Part shown: positions 1 to 10,724 of the stretch, one piece after another | Layout of the letters: the number at the start of each line of letters is the position of its first letter | How positions within the stretch are numbered: the stretch's first letter is position 1 | Assembly: GCA_903632075.3 (NCBI GenBank) | Contig: CAHIKZ030005408.1 | Span: 1,217,001 to 1,281,000, forward strand | DNA: 64,000 nucleotides | Direction: 5' to 3' | Source of the DNA: Acanthosepion pharaonis | Taxonomy: Eukaryota; Mollusca; Cephalopoda; Sepiida; Sepiidae | Made by a program: the position numbers and the translations under genes | Notes under the pieces: model-generated | The model's database searches: none | The model's input: only the letters and a program-made list of their open reading frames with translations | Told to the model about the DNA's origin: nothing

Positions 1-221
1 AACGTGTGTTTCAGCGTAAGCCAACACACGACCAAAACTTTTAATCAAATTCACATGAAGATTTTAAAAAACGAAATAGCTCGAATCAAACAACTTTTTG
101 AGTAAAATCTCATAAGAAGGTTTTCATTTGTAGAAGAAAATCAACTCAAACATTTTTGTATTCACAAAAATTATACATAAATCACCAACATTCTTTATAA
201 CGCATATGAGACAGAAAAAAA

Positions 222-1222
222 AAACAGATAACGTTGTTTGGTTGATTTTGTTTAGCGTCATAACAGCCTCTATGGGTTTTTAATGCGAAAATCCAAATAT
301 CGTGAATACAATTTTCGTATAGAGAAAATTGTTCGAAAAAAAATTATTCGAAAAACATTTATTAGAATTTAAAATTATTTGAATGAAAATTAATCGAAAG
401 GACAATTATACTAAAAGATAATTATTCGAAATACCTATGTTTGATCTTTCTTTGAGAGAGTCAATGCTGATTTACATAGAACTAATAACGCCCCTGTAAG
501 ATGGCATAGTGTTTTTGTTTTCAGCAAGTGATATACTATCATCCCACAATATGGAAATTCTTAGACGCTCTTAAAAGAAGAGAATTTGCAGAAGTAAAAC
601 AGGTTGGCAAAATACCAAGAACGCCAAGAAATACCGCGACGTAAATGGAAAACTTAAAAAAATGAGTGGCATCCTTTAACAAGTACTCTTCACTAGTTGA
701 CTATTTGTGTTCAGTATCATATAACGTAAGGTTATAAGGATCTTTTTTTTCTTACTACATTGTTTTATTAACGATATTTGTATTTCGAATAATCATCATT
801 TAGCATAATTGTTCTTTTTTTTTTATTAATTTTCATTTAAACAATATATAATTGAAATAAATGCCTTTCGAATTATTGTTTTTGAGCAATTATTTTCGAA
901 CAATGTTCAATTTATCACAATTTTATGGCTTCAACTAAATATCTTTTGAACACAATTGTATGCCTTCAACTACATTAAAATGTACTGTTGGTAATTTTTC
1001 TAAGAAATGTAGTGTCGGTAATTCTACTATGAATAGGTATTGTTGGTAATTTTACTTTAAATAGGTATTGTTGGTATTTTTTAAAATATAAAAATGTATT
1101 GCTAGTATTTTTACAATAAAAATGTAGTTTTATACCTCTATAGTGTTTTGTTTTTGTTTGGGGGTTCTCTATTTTCCCATTGCTGGGACCCTAACAGGTG
1201 CTACTACCCCAACAGATAATAA
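222..1222 (+). repeat. Rep-D dispersed repeat, copy 1 (interrupted)
   Basis: The head (about 222-307) has the family signature 'GTTTAGCGTCATAACAGCC', matching the GCGGCATATCAAC head of other copies. The sequence resumes at 925 with 'ATGGCTTCAACTA'. From about 975 to 1130 a degenerate tandem run of units containing TGTATTGTTGGTAATTTT follows. The tail includes 'GCTGGGACCCTAACAGGTGC' near 1182. The same head, internal run and tail recur at 10.4, 14.1, 15.1, 20.7, 29.5 and 37.0 kb. The copy is split by the foldback element at 316-916. I see no protein or known family; non-autonomous mobile origin is inferred from copy number. Confidence 0.7.
316..916. mobile_element. 601-bp foldback element (long inverted repeats, 8-bp target duplication)
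   Basis: Long inverted arms lie at about 325-440 and 770-912; both carry ATTGTTCGAA near the outer end and ATTATTCGAAATAC further in. The element is flanked by perfect direct repeats ACAATTTT at 308-315 and 917-924. The uninterrupted target is seen in another Rep-D copy near 37330 (GAATACAATTTTATG), so the insertion boundaries are well supported. There is no transposase. An 8-bp duplication fits hAT-like or P-like transposition, but the long AT-rich arms do not settle the superfamily. Confidence 0.8.
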
Positions 1223-1429
1223 CAGTAATTCATATTCTCAGTGTTTATAATGTCATATGCGATATTGGTAAACTAATTTAGATAATGAAATTTCCTTTTG
1301 TGATAAACAAATACCATAATTCTGTGTGTATAAGACGCAGGTCTTTTCACCCAAAATCCTGTCCAAAAAGTCCGCTGCGTTTTATACTTCAGATCAGAAC
1401 TCACTCCCATTTTTTCAGCACTCAAAACA

Positions 1430-1580
1430 GACAAAATCATGTTAAATTCAAACCTACCTAGCGAGTTTGAATAAATGGATACCGGAGAAAGATTTAGGAT
1501 AGATAAGAAAAGAACTAAACAGGATAGGAAATTGTGGAGAGCCATGATTGCCAATGTCCTGAAGAGAAACGGCGCTTAAA
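1430..1580 (+). mobile_element. RTE-type LINE, C-terminal scrap
   Basis: The translation has the conserved C-terminal signature of RTE-like open reading frames: LCKW-like near 1475 and RKLWRAMIANVLK at about 1526-1565, ending in a stop. Closely related ends occur at 11.6, 19.4 and 27.4 kb. The piece is short and carries no catalytic motif. Assignment rests on resemblance among the copies and to the typical RTE tail. Confidence 0.55.
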
Positions 1581-1654
1581 AAAATAAGCACCAGGTCACG
1601 GAGTCTAAAGAAATACAGTCCTAGTGAAGGCTTTCTTTATTGTGTACCATGTCC

Positions 1655-1790
1655 ATTCAGAATGTAGGCGATCACGGCTCTCCACAATTTCCTGCCCTTT
1701 GTAGTTCTTAATATATTTGATTTTTTGTTATTCTCCTAAACCCTGTCCCGCCATCCATTTGTTCTTGTTCACTAATTACGTTATGTGTTT
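1655..1790 (-). mobile_element. RTE-type LINE, C-terminal scrap, inverted
   Basis: Read on the minus strand, this repeats the same end as the preceding fragment: a block encoding KWMAGQGL-like residues, then GGGCAGGAAATTGTGGAGAG at about 1675-1694. It therefore forms a short inverted pair with 1430-1580. It is non-coding as it stands. Confidence 0.5.
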
Positions 1791-1799
1791 CTGTCGCCA

Positions 1800-2215
1800 C
1801 AGATTCGCGACATCTAAGGTTTAAAATGAATTTTTTTTTAAATGAAAAATCTTTCTTAGAGCTTTTATTTTAGTTTTAATTTCAAACAAATAGATTAAAT
1901 CTAATATTTCCAATAAGTAAAATACTTTGCTGTATTTCAAAACTAATTTAAATTGGCTTGAATTAGTTTTGTTTTTAAGAAACATTTTAGCCATCTTCAG
2001 CGCAATATAATTCACTTCATCAAAAATAAATCTTTAAAAAATATACATTATTTGAGGAATATTAGCTGATTTAATTTAATTAGTTTCATTTAATTTAAAA
2101 TTTAAATTTAGAATGCATTTTTGAACACGGGGGTAACTGTTTATTTAAGACGTTGAAACGTTGACAGTTTGCATGGCGGTCATATCTGTAAAAATTAGTT
2201 GGAGAATATAACGTA
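1800..2215. other. AT-rich stretch, nothing recognised
   Basis: The sequence is AT-rich with homopolymer runs. The short open frames have no family signature. I see no RNA gene or repeat shared with the rest of the window. Confidence 0.5.
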
Positions 2216-2216
2216 A

Positions 2217-3110
2217 GAGCCCTTTGATATATAATTTTTCACTACTCAGTAATCTTAAAAATTTAATTTCAAATACCTTAGCTATTGGCTAGTTATTTGG
2301 GCTACTTTGGCTAGTTATTGCTCTTATTTCCTGATAATGTCATATATGGACGTCCATATTTACAAAAATCGACACGTTTATACACACACAAATGAAAATT
2401 CAAAATTCTTTTTAAAATATTGGGAAAGGCTGAATTGCAGTGAACTTTTCAATTTATGATTACTAAATATAGTTTTAAATTAATAACAATGCCACCTAAC
2501 TGGTACAAATTAATACAGTAATTTGAAAGAATTAAAACTTTATAAATTATATTAATTATAATTTTTAAAAATGAAAACAATTCTTGTAAAATTTCATTAT
2601 TTATCAAAATCTATTTTCTTAAGACAGTAGTTTTCATAATATATCTTCTTCATAAAAGCATTTAAAAGCTTTTCTAATTAAATAATGTCTCAGTTTTTTT
2701 TTATTGCATTTTTTATTTTACAGAGCAGATCTTCGGAAACTAGTGGGGGGCGGATCTTGTTCCCCCCCGACACACACACACGCACAAAAGATGATGATTT
2801 AAATTCTCCCAAGAGTTATGCTTTTAACTAATATAGGCATTAAGAGGTATAAAAATTAATTTCTCGTAATTTCATAAAATTAAATAAATAGGGAGTAACA
2901 GATGTAAAAAAAAATGATTTTCTAAAAAGAAAGAAACGTTTTTCAAACAATTTAACTAATTTGTGAATAAGTCCTGAAAGTTTCATTAAAATCCGGCAAA
3001 TATTTTATTTTTGCGAGGATTTCCAAATCAATGTATAAAAAGACGCTAAATTTTCCGATATTAATCTTAGGCCACCCCACTAACGCAGGAAAAACGAGAT
3101 CTTTAAACAA
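2217..3110 (+). repeat. Rep-F dispersed repeat, copy 1
   Basis: About 0.9 kb that reappears inverted at 7310-8245. Shared landmarks are AGTAATCTTAAAA near 2250, 'GACGTCCATATTTACAAAAA' near 2350, GACACGTTTATACACACAC near 2372, CCTGAAAGTTTCATT near 2973 and ATTTCCAAATCAAT near 3020. Both copies start close to CCCTTT. No coding capacity or known family is visible. A run of CACACACACA at 2770-2780 follows a C-rich tract. Confidence 0.65.
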
Positions 3111-3289
3111 AGTATTGAATGTTCTAAAAAGGAATTAAAAAAATATAATTTAATAATTAAAAAATCCTTTGTTTTTCCTCTTAATAATAGCATAAACATT
3201 TTGACGATTTGTTTTTATTACGTTTGGGGAATTTGTCCTTCATGGTATGCTCATTTTTTTTTTTTTTTTTTTTTTTTTAGCAAATTTAT

Positions 3290-3430
3290 GGCGCTACCAA
3301 CTTAATTCTCTGCTTAGATTTTTGAAATCCATCTTTGGCTATCCCAACGAGCCTTTGAATTTCAGCGTCGTATTTTCAGTCCTCTGTTAAGGATTACAGG
3401 CTCAATACAAAATTTACCATTTTTTTTTTT
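3290..3430 (-). mobile_element. RTE-type LINE, reverse transcriptase C-terminal scrap
   Basis: The minus-strand translation gives a run resembling the RTE thumb region: LTED, an in-frame stop, KYDAEIQRLVGIAKDGFQKSKQRI. In the family this follows the YLGS block (LTEDGR..AEI..RIG.AK.AF). It has in-frame stops and is flanked by poly-T tracts at 3256-3278 and 3421-3438. Confidence 0.5.
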
Positions 3431-3439
3431 TTTTTTTTC

Positions 3440-4110
3440 ATTTTATTTTTGTTGTTTCTTTTTATAGCACCTCTCGGTCGTTCCTAATCTCTCTCTCTTC
3501 TCTTTCTCTCTCTTTTTTTTCTTAAGCCAGCCGCATAGATTGTAATATAAATAATAAGATTCCCACGAGACCCCCTTATTCGCTTCCCTTATTTTGGGGA
3601 GCCTATCTTAACGAGTCACAGTACGAAGATTTAGACATCGAGACACGTATTATTTTATATTGAGGTTGAAAGGCACGGGAGAATTATACCTGCTTGACGC
3701 CTATTAGATAAAAAAAGTAAAGGCGCAAGAGAGTTATGCTTGTTTAAGTTGAAAATAATAGCTATTTACCGAATTATAAATTGGATTTATTGCATTACGT
3801 TACAAATCTACAATAAATTAAGACTCATTTAATTTCTATATTCAATAATTAACTCTTATAATTTTTTGCGGGAAGGGTAGGCACTGAGTAAGCTTGCCTA
3901 CTCAGACAGAGCGTCTCTGTTTTTTTTGTTTTGTTTGTTTTTTTTAACCGATTTAGTTATTGTTGTACTTTGTTCTGTGTAGAACAGTATCCAAACAAAA
4001 GAAGAGATAATGGGACGAAATGGAAAAGCTGCCCAGAAAATGCGTTTCGCTTTTTTTGTAGCAGGCGTCTTTTGATCGGAATGAAAGACAAACCCGTGTG
4101 TAAGCGTTGG
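3440..4110. other. T- and CT-rich stretch, nothing recognised
   Basis: Contains CT-rich tracts (3488-3522) and poly-T. A short imperfect palindrome, CTGAGTAAGCTTGCCTACTCAG, sits near 3884-3905. A 75-codon open frame at 3931-4158 has no family signature. Confidence 0.4.
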
Positions 4111-4440
4111 ATTGTTGAGAAAGAGGTAATAAATGTCTTTATCTGGTGCTATGGCTAGAAAGATTTTCTTTCCGTATTGAAACCATTAACGTCTGCTGGA
4201 TTTGAAAGCTCACATCGTCCGTTTTGACTTTTTCTTTTTTTCTTTTTTTTTTTTTTGGTGTTGTTTGCTTTTTATTAACAAAGAAAGAGCACTGGATTTT
4301 TTTTTTTTGAGGAAGGAGGAATAAATAACCTTATCAGATGCTCAGGCTAGGTGTTTTTTTGGGTTTTTTGTTTTTGTTTTTTGGCTTGATTTTTGTATTG
4401 AAGCCATTAACGTCTGCTAGATTTGAAACTGCTTTACTCC
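4110..4440. repeat. Diverged direct duplication, about 190-bp spacing
   Basis: Two diverged copies of about 110 bp. The first, from about 4118, has GAGGTAATAAATGTCTTTATC and ends near GAAACCATTAACGTCTGCTGG (4178-4200). The second, from about 4312, has GGAGGAATAAATAACC and ends with GAAGCCATTAACGTCTGCTAG (4400-4420). Poly-T and poly-GT tracts separate them. No coding potential is seen. Confidence 0.55.
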
Positions 4441-4620
4441 GAGTAAATATTTTCTTTTTTTTTCCTCTTCATAAGTTCTGCTACTTTTGCTTTTCTGATA
4501 ATCGGTAATATTGTACATGTGCCCGATCTGAGATTCCCATTAAGGATTATGAGATCAGTGCACTTTCAATGTACTTTCTTCTCGATGAATTCTTTTCTCT
4601 TCTAATTAGACTGGCATTTA

Positions 4621-4807
4621 CAGTGTAACCCGGATATAAGAGACCCGGATATAAGAGAAACCTGGATATAAGAGAGATTTTCTCTGGTCCCAAATTAGAG
4701 CCTGTGTTAATGTATATAAAATAGACCAAACCCGGATATAAGAGAAACCAGGATATAAGAGACTTCTTCTCCGGTCCCGACAACTCTCTTATATCCGGGT
4801 TACACTG
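4621..4807. mobile_element. pogo/Tigger-type MITE, 187 bp
   Basis: Perfect terminal inverted repeats of about 22 bp begin CAGTGTAACCCGGATATAAG and end with the complement. They are flanked by TA at 4619-4620 and 4808-4809. The interior holds further copies of CCGGATATAAGAG. CAGTG-type ends with a TA duplication are typical of pogo/Tigger elements of the Tc1/mariner superfamily. It is too short for a transposase, so it is non-autonomous. Confidence 0.8.
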
Positions 4808-4809
4808 TA

Positions 4810-6200
4810 TTAGGACGGAACTGTGGTCAGATGTGCTATTCCTACCTGAGGGCTCCTGTCATAAAGAGGCGAAACATGTTATCTGACCGTTTCCATTTCT
4901 GTTATATTAACTCCGCAGAGTTCTCTCTACGAATCGTAAAGCCTCTTTCTTTCTTTTTCTTTTTTTTTTTTTTTTAATAGTGAAAACAGATTGTTATTCT
5001 TGGCCATTTCTAAGAGAAATTATTTGGATTTTGCCCACTGTTTCTTGGATTCTTGGATTTTCGTCTAGTTCTGTCTGCGTGCTCCTTATTTAGGTTTTCT
5101 TCCCATTTTTTTTTCTTTATTTTTTCCCTACCCAAGTTCCCTACTCTTCAATCCCCATTTAATCTCTCCCTTATTCACAAATAACACACCCTTCCCACCC
5201 CCTCCCCTTTTATCACGTTATCGTGTTGTTGCTTTTTTTTTTAACCAATCCACACACACATTTATCAAATTCAATCCCGACTTTGCCTTTCTTTTCTTAC
5301 AGTTGCTATTTTTATTGAATCTCCCTCAACTGTTTATCCACTGCCTGCATACGTCACAGACGCTCACCTCCTCTCTCTCTATCAATCTATCTGTCTTTTC
5401 TTTTTCTCTGTGCCACTCTCCCTTTATTTATCTGCTATGGGCGCCCGCTTGCTTTGCCTATTTTCTGTCGTCTGTTTATGACCTAGAATCATGCCACCTT
5501 AACAAACCCGAGTATGGTAGGGTAATATTCCAACAAGCAGAAAAAGACTGGGGAAAAGTAGTAAAACAAAAAAGAAAGAAAAAGCTAATAATTAAAAAAA
5601 TAAATAAATTAAAAAGTAGAAATATCTAAGAAGCAAGGTAAATGGTCGGTGTGCATTTCAGCGCAGCCTCACTATCGGCTGGTGAGAGAAGATAACGCCA
5701 AAATAACTTTATACGCGCATAAAAAATACCTTTATTTTGAAGTTATCTTATGTATAAGTAAGTATATATGAGCGTTGGTTGTATATTTACGCGCTTATTC
5801 AAGTTTGGATTGAATGTTTCTTTTGCGATCTAATCTTCCATTTAAAAAAAAAATGGGTTCATTTTATTCGCTTTGTTTCAACAAGTTTAAGGTTAAAACA
5901 ATCACGTAATACTTTTTCTAACGAAGCAGTTCAGTTTTGTTAGACTTAGAGCCACTTAAGTAGACGGGGCCACTCATAAAAAATATAGGGAAAATTTTGT
6001 GGGTAAATATTTTTTATATATATATTATTATTATTTAGATAAAATCGAAAACTATTGTTATCGATTTAGAAGGGGGTCCTGTTTATAATATCAATATAGA
6101 GTCAAATCGATCCTTGACTTTAGAGAATTATTGGCCTAAGAATAAGTTACGTAGCTGTTATTTACAAATGTCAGGTTTGAAATTTTGCTAACATCATTGA
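4810..6200. other. Intergenic T-rich DNA, nothing recognised
   Basis: CT- and T-rich DNA at 5090-5460, then AT-rich DNA. The open frame at 5303-5629 is hydrophobic at its start and lysine-rich at its end, but it has no domain or splice context and is probably compositional. No RNA gene is seen. Confidence 0.45.
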
Positions 6201-6204
6201 TATT

Positions 6205-6251
<47 letters not shown>

Positions 6252-6272
6252 GTATGTATGTATGTATGTATT
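6205..6272. repeat. Compound microsatellite (CA)n(TA)n(TATG)n
   Basis: (CA)n at about 6205-6233 runs into (TA)n to 6250 and then (TATG)n to about 6272. Confidence 0.9.
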
Positions 6273-6468
6273 TTAATTTCTGAACATTTTTAAGATGAAA
6301 AATGCTTTTATCCAGAAAACACACCTCTCTAATCAAAGAAAGCATTAATATTAATATATTTTATAGAAAAAAAATGCAAAGAAATTACTGATAGGACAAA
6401 TTTACTTCAAAGAACATTACTCTTTAAAAAAATGCATCACTCCGCAATGCTAAAGAAATATTTCATAT

Positions 6469-6790
6469 ACAGGTGTACCTCACCCTACTATGTTAATTGA
6501 TTCCAGAGGTCACTATTTATGTCGAAAAACGACTTATGTCGTAATAACCATACTATAAGCCTCAAATAAGTACTCCCATTTCCTATTGCTGTATTTGTGA
6601 TATATACGTACAATATTCTGAATAAAATGATTAATTTCCACTTTATCTTACGCTTAGCATTAGCACTTGCATTTGGACTTTCTTCAGAGCCATGAGCAAA
6701 AATGTATTCTAAATCACAATTGAAATGTAATTGAAAGAACGTCAACGGCAGAGCACAGATGTAAACATTCTGAATTCAAAAATAGTGTTG
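6469..6790 (-). mobile_element. Possible pogo/Tigger-derived fragment
   Basis: One end reads CAGGTGTACCTCACCCTAC at 6471-6489, followed by the palindromic GTCGAAAAACGAC near 6522. On the minus strand a short peptide containing SEESPNASANAKRKIK (about 6655-6700) resembles the basic N-terminus of pogo/Tigger transposases. I could not find the matching inverted end, so this is a tentative internally deleted copy. Confidence 0.3.
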
Positions 6791-6890
6791 GAGTGAGAAA
6801 CAACGCACAAGTGCGCTTATCGGCAGGAATATGAAATAAGAACATCTGCTGAACATACTTTATTATGCTAACTTTTTTTTTTTTTAATGA

Positions 6891-6894
<4 letters not shown>

Positions 6895-6951
<57 letters not shown>
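6895..6951. repeat. (TA)n microsatellite
   Basis: About 56 bp of uninterrupted TA dinucleotide. Confidence 0.9.
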
Positions 6952-6955
<4 letters not shown>

Positions 6956-7109
6956 TAAGTACGTCCAAAGATTCACTAAAGAAATGAGCATACATGATGA
7001 AAAATGCCCCCAGACTTAATAAGTTTTAAGTTTTATCGTCAAACTATTAAGAGGAAGGACCAAAGGAGTTTTTTATTATTATTATTATCAAATTATATTT
7101 CCTTTTAGA

Positions 7110-7308
7110 ACCTTAAAAATGTTGCTTAAACCTTTTGTTTTTCTTATCTGAACCTGCGTGATTGTTATACTCACGACGTTTCTTTCGTTTTAAGCCCCCG
7201 GTCTTCATCAGGTGTATATCATCATACTCAGTGGTCTTGGAAATTTGAACCAATTTATTATTCACTCTAAAACCAATCTGAACCAATTTATTATTCACTC
7301 TGACGCTG
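7110..7308 (-). repeat. Rep-G dispersed repeat, copy 1
   Basis: Shares with 9775-10020 (in opposite orientation) the blocks CACCTGATGAAGACCG, GTCGTGAGTATAACAATC and AATAAATTGGTTCAAATTTCC. Gene-less sequence with the pattern 'GATGAAGA...GAAACGTCG' is often found at ends of invertebrate retroelements. Here a 32-bp direct duplication containing AACCAATTTATTATTCACTC is present at 7247-7268 and 7279-7300. Confidence 0.55.
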
Positions 7309-7309
7309 A

Positions 7310-7973
7310 CGGGTGACCATAAATAACGCTGGGAAATTTTAGAGGTTTTTTTTTTTTACTGTGAAAAAAATTGATTTGGAAATTCTTGCAAAAATCAGAT
7401 AATTGTTGGAATGTTACTTTCAGGACCTCTTCACAAATGAATAACATTATTTCAGAATCTTTTTTTTTTTTTAAGAAAATTTTTTACTATTGTTAGCGCC
7501 ACCACTTATTTAATTTTATGAAATTTTGAGAAATTCATTTTTGTAGCGCTTAATTTTTATATTAGTTATAAAGAAAAGTCCTTGTAGAATTTAAATCATG
7601 AAGTTTCTTTTGTAAAACTGGGCACTCAGTTATCGAAACTCTGCTCTGAATTGTTAAATAGAAAATTTAATAAAAATGACACATTACTTAATTAGAAATA
7701 CTTTTAATTGCCTTTATGAATAAGATATATTATGGACATTATTGTCCTCTTAAAAAAAGATTTTGATGAATAATGAATTTTTTCAAGAATTATTTTCATT
7801 AAATTTTTATCTTAATTCGAATAATTTCTAAAGTTTCAAATCATTTAAAATTCTGTATTAATTTGTAGTTGTTAAATGATATAATATTAAGTAAAAACTA
7901 TATTTACTAATCATAAATAGAAAATCTTACTACCATTCAGCGACTCCAGTATTTTAAAACGAATTTTGAATAG

Positions 7974-8035
<62 letters not shown>

Positions 8036-8245
8036 TGTGTGTGTATAAACGTGTCAATTTTTGTAAATATGGACGTCTATACACGACATTATCAGAAAAT
8101 AAAGGCGGTAACTATAGTAAATTTAAAATTTATTGGTAATTTTCTAACATTTCCTCAACAAGCGATTTCATATTTAATACTATACCTAAAATTCAATAAA
8201 ATATTAGATTACGTAGAATATTTCCTAATATTTTAAGATTACTAT
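7310..8245 (-). repeat. Rep-F dispersed repeat, copy 2 (inverted)
   Basis: The minus-strand equivalent of 2217-3110, with the same landmark order. The dinucleotide region has expanded here to a pure (GT)n run at 7978-8030, where copy 1 has only a few CA units. That gives a dated microsatellite expansion inside a repeat copy. It carries no protein. Confidence 0.65.
7978..8044. repeat. (GT)n microsatellite
   Basis: About 26 GT units, then a single T interruption and a few more units. It lies inside Rep-F copy 2. Confidence 0.92.
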
Positions 8246-8257
8246 GTGGTTAAAGGG

Positions 8258-9620
8258 ACTTCCACAAGTGAGAAATGCGAGAAAGAAACTGTTAGCATAG
8301 AACTTACGGTTACATCTAGCCAAGGAAATTGTAAATTGATGAGATCTCAATGCTAGTCTAGTACTGCACTTAAAAGTCTAGGTATAGTAGGAAGAGCACA
8401 CCCGAACAATTACCATGAAAGTATTCACAGAAAAGGCACAGGGAGGCAACTTTACGGCAGTCGAAAAGTGACTGAAGCTGAGACACCAGATCAGGACCAA
8501 TAATATTGCTGATTCTTCTTTGGATTTTATCAAGAATCTCTAAATAAATAGCTGCAGCACCGGACCATATGTGGTAGCTATATCCTATGCATGGACGAAT
8601 GGTAGACTTATAATTATATAGGATAGATTTCGCAGAGAAAAATTGTCTCGCACGACACAGTGAACCAACTTTCTTAGCAGCTGATATAGCAATGAATTCA
8701 ATATAATATTGCCATTTCATGTCAGTTGAGAATGTTAGCCCGAGAAGGAGCAATGAATCTCTTTCATGGAAGTTAGCATCAGTCATGCTGATGGAAGGCA
8801 GATAAGGGTCTCTCAGATGATTAATCGAGAGTAGTTTAGTTTTTGAGGCGTTAAAATTAACCAGCCATCTTTTGTTCCAGTTAATAACGGACTGAGGGTC
8901 GTTTTGGACATCGGCTGCCATTTTGATCTTATTGAATTGATCAGACTGACTATCAAGACAAGAGTAAATGGTTGTCGTCAGCGTAGATACCAAGTTGAGA
9001 GCTGATGCCATCGGGAAGATCATTAATGAAAATTAAAAACAAAGACCAAGGATGAATCCCTAGTAGGATATCCGCATTAGCACGAAAGGATATAGACGAG
9101 TTGCCGTTCAGGATAACTTTCATTTCACAATTTGATAAGAAAGACTAGCCCAGTTCATATATTTGTCCGGAGATGGAGTAACTCCTCAGCTTGTGAAGAC
9201 CTGTAAACCAAACCCTGTCGAAAGTTTTCGAGATGTCCAAAGACACAGTTCATTTTTACCCAGAGCATGATAGACTCATTCCTGGAGAAACGAAAGCCAT
9301 ATTGCTTGTCTGAAAAAAGATGCTTAACCAATTTAGCATTGATTAGGGCCTCTAGGAATTTTCCACAAAGATGTAGAAGGTGAATCGACCGATAGTTAGA
9401 AAGGTTGGATGGTTCACCAGAGTTCTTGGAAACTGAAACAACTGACGATGACTTCCAGCAGGCAGAAAAGCAAGAGGCAGCAAGGAATTTATTATACCGT
9501 TTAGAGATAACAGGAGCCAGTTCGGCAGCACAGTTCTTAATGACTATTACAGGAATACCATCAGGTCCACATTTTGTGTGGGGATCTAGGATAGAGATGA
9601 TAGCAGAAACCATTCGAAAA
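8258..9620 (-). mobile_element. LINE-A (Jockey/CR1-like non-LTR retrotransposon), truncated copy
   Basis: Encodes a decayed reverse transcriptase. From the N-terminal side: CGPDGIP at about 9570 (fingers), SNYRSIHLLHLCGKFLEALIN (about 9400-9340), KQYGFR (about 9300), a damaged motif A block DISKTFDRVW after a frameshift (about 9230), motif C YADD intact in a shifted frame (8974-8985), then WLVNFNASKTKLLS, GLTFSTDMKW and the C-terminal block IWSG..IYLEILDKIQRRI. The region between fingers and motif A is shortened. It is truncated at both ends, with several frameshifts, and is a pseudogene of a self-copying element. Subfamily is uncertain. Confidence 0.85.
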
Positions 9621-9774
9621 TATTAAATCTATTAGCTTGAAATTAAAACTAAAAGCTTAAAGAAAGATTTTTCATTTTTTAAATTCATTTTAAACGCTTT
9701 TTTTACCCAGATTTAATCAACATTTTAATCCAATAAGTCATGTGCCTACTGGATATCCTTTATTGAACATGGTC

Positions 9775-10020
9775 TTGTGAATTAAATCCATGCTCTGAGT
9801 TCAATTCCTGGCTCTAGTAATGATATGAGTTATCCCCACTGAGCATGAAAAGTGGAATGGAAGCAATCTACACCCATTGAGTGAATAATAAATTCGGTTC
9901 AAATTTCCAAGACCAATGAGCACGACGACATACACCTGATGAAGACCGGAGCTTAAAACGACAGAAACGTCGTGAGTATAACAATCAAAATGAATACGCA
10001 GGTTCGTATAAGAAAGCATA
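9775..10020 (+). repeat. Rep-G dispersed repeat, copy 2
   Basis: Carries GAGTGAATAATAAATTCGG (9878-9896), CACCTGATGAAGACCGG (9931) and ACGTCGTGAGTATAACAATC (9968), the counterparts of copy 1 at 7110-7308. No open frame with family resemblance is present. Confidence 0.55.
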
Positions 10021-10029
10021 AAATACTTG

Positions 10030-10450
10030 CAAGTGGTTGCTGAAAAGTTCTCGGCCTAACAAGCATCCCAAAATCTGACCGTAGTGGGTAAGGTGCTGAA
10101 AATCTTTCTGCACCCTTCGTAAACATCTATGGGTTTCCCGTCCATCTTATTCCGTTGCAACGCTCCGATTGTTTTCACATTCTACAATTGTTAAGTACTT
10201 TAATCTATATTGGAAAATAATTATTAGCTTCCAACGAGACTTGAACTATCTAAACATATCTTTGGAAGTCTGTGTGATCGAGAGAGCTCTGGCGATTAGG
10301 TTTGTAAAGCTTACCTACATGGTTCAAATTTAGCTATAAAGATACGTTATTCATTATTCGATCCGATTAACACGGGATATTGTTTGTTTACACGAGTAGT
10401 ATTAGACATAATAGTACTGTTGCCCTAACTTTTGAGAGAATGTATTGTCA
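10030..10450. other. Unassigned intergenic DNA
   Basis: Contains one copy of a short recurrent motif, GCTGAAAAGTTCTCGGCC, at 10041-10058, and otherwise nothing shared or coding. Confidence 0.4.
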
Positions 10451-10454
10451 TTAT

Positions 10455-10650
10455 TAATGTTTAATTGGTTGTTGGTAGTTTTTGTTTAGCGGCATATTAA
10501 CATCTCTATGGTTATTTAATGCCGAACTCAAAATATTTTTTACGCAATTTTAATTTTAATTTTTTTAGTGGGGTGGGGGTATAAATTATACAAGTGATAC
10601 AAGTTTAATGCCGAACTCAAAATACTTTTTACGCAATTTTAATCTTTTTT
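10455..10650 (+). repeat. Rep-D copy 2, head only, internally duplicated
   Basis: Has GTTTAGCGGCATATTAACATC at about 10485, then TTTAATGCCGAACTCAAAATA at 10516. A second copy of the block beginning TTTAATGCCGAACTCAAAAT occurs at 10605, so about 90 bp are duplicated in tandem. Both blocks end in G-rich tracts. The tail typical of the family is absent. Confidence 0.6.
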
Positions 10651-10724
10651 GGGGGGGGGTGCATAAGTGATACAATTGATACAAGTATCTAGTGATGCAA
10701 GTCTTACTAATTAAGTCATAGCTG

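Noticed and set aside
1310..1390. pogo/Jerky-like end around AAGACGCAGG
   Set aside because: Too short and without an inverted partner or TA-bounded structure that I can identify.
6136..6345. Small gene on the minus strand over the 6.2-kb microsatellite
   Set aside because: The middle of the peptide is translated (CA)n/(TA)n; no domain outside it.
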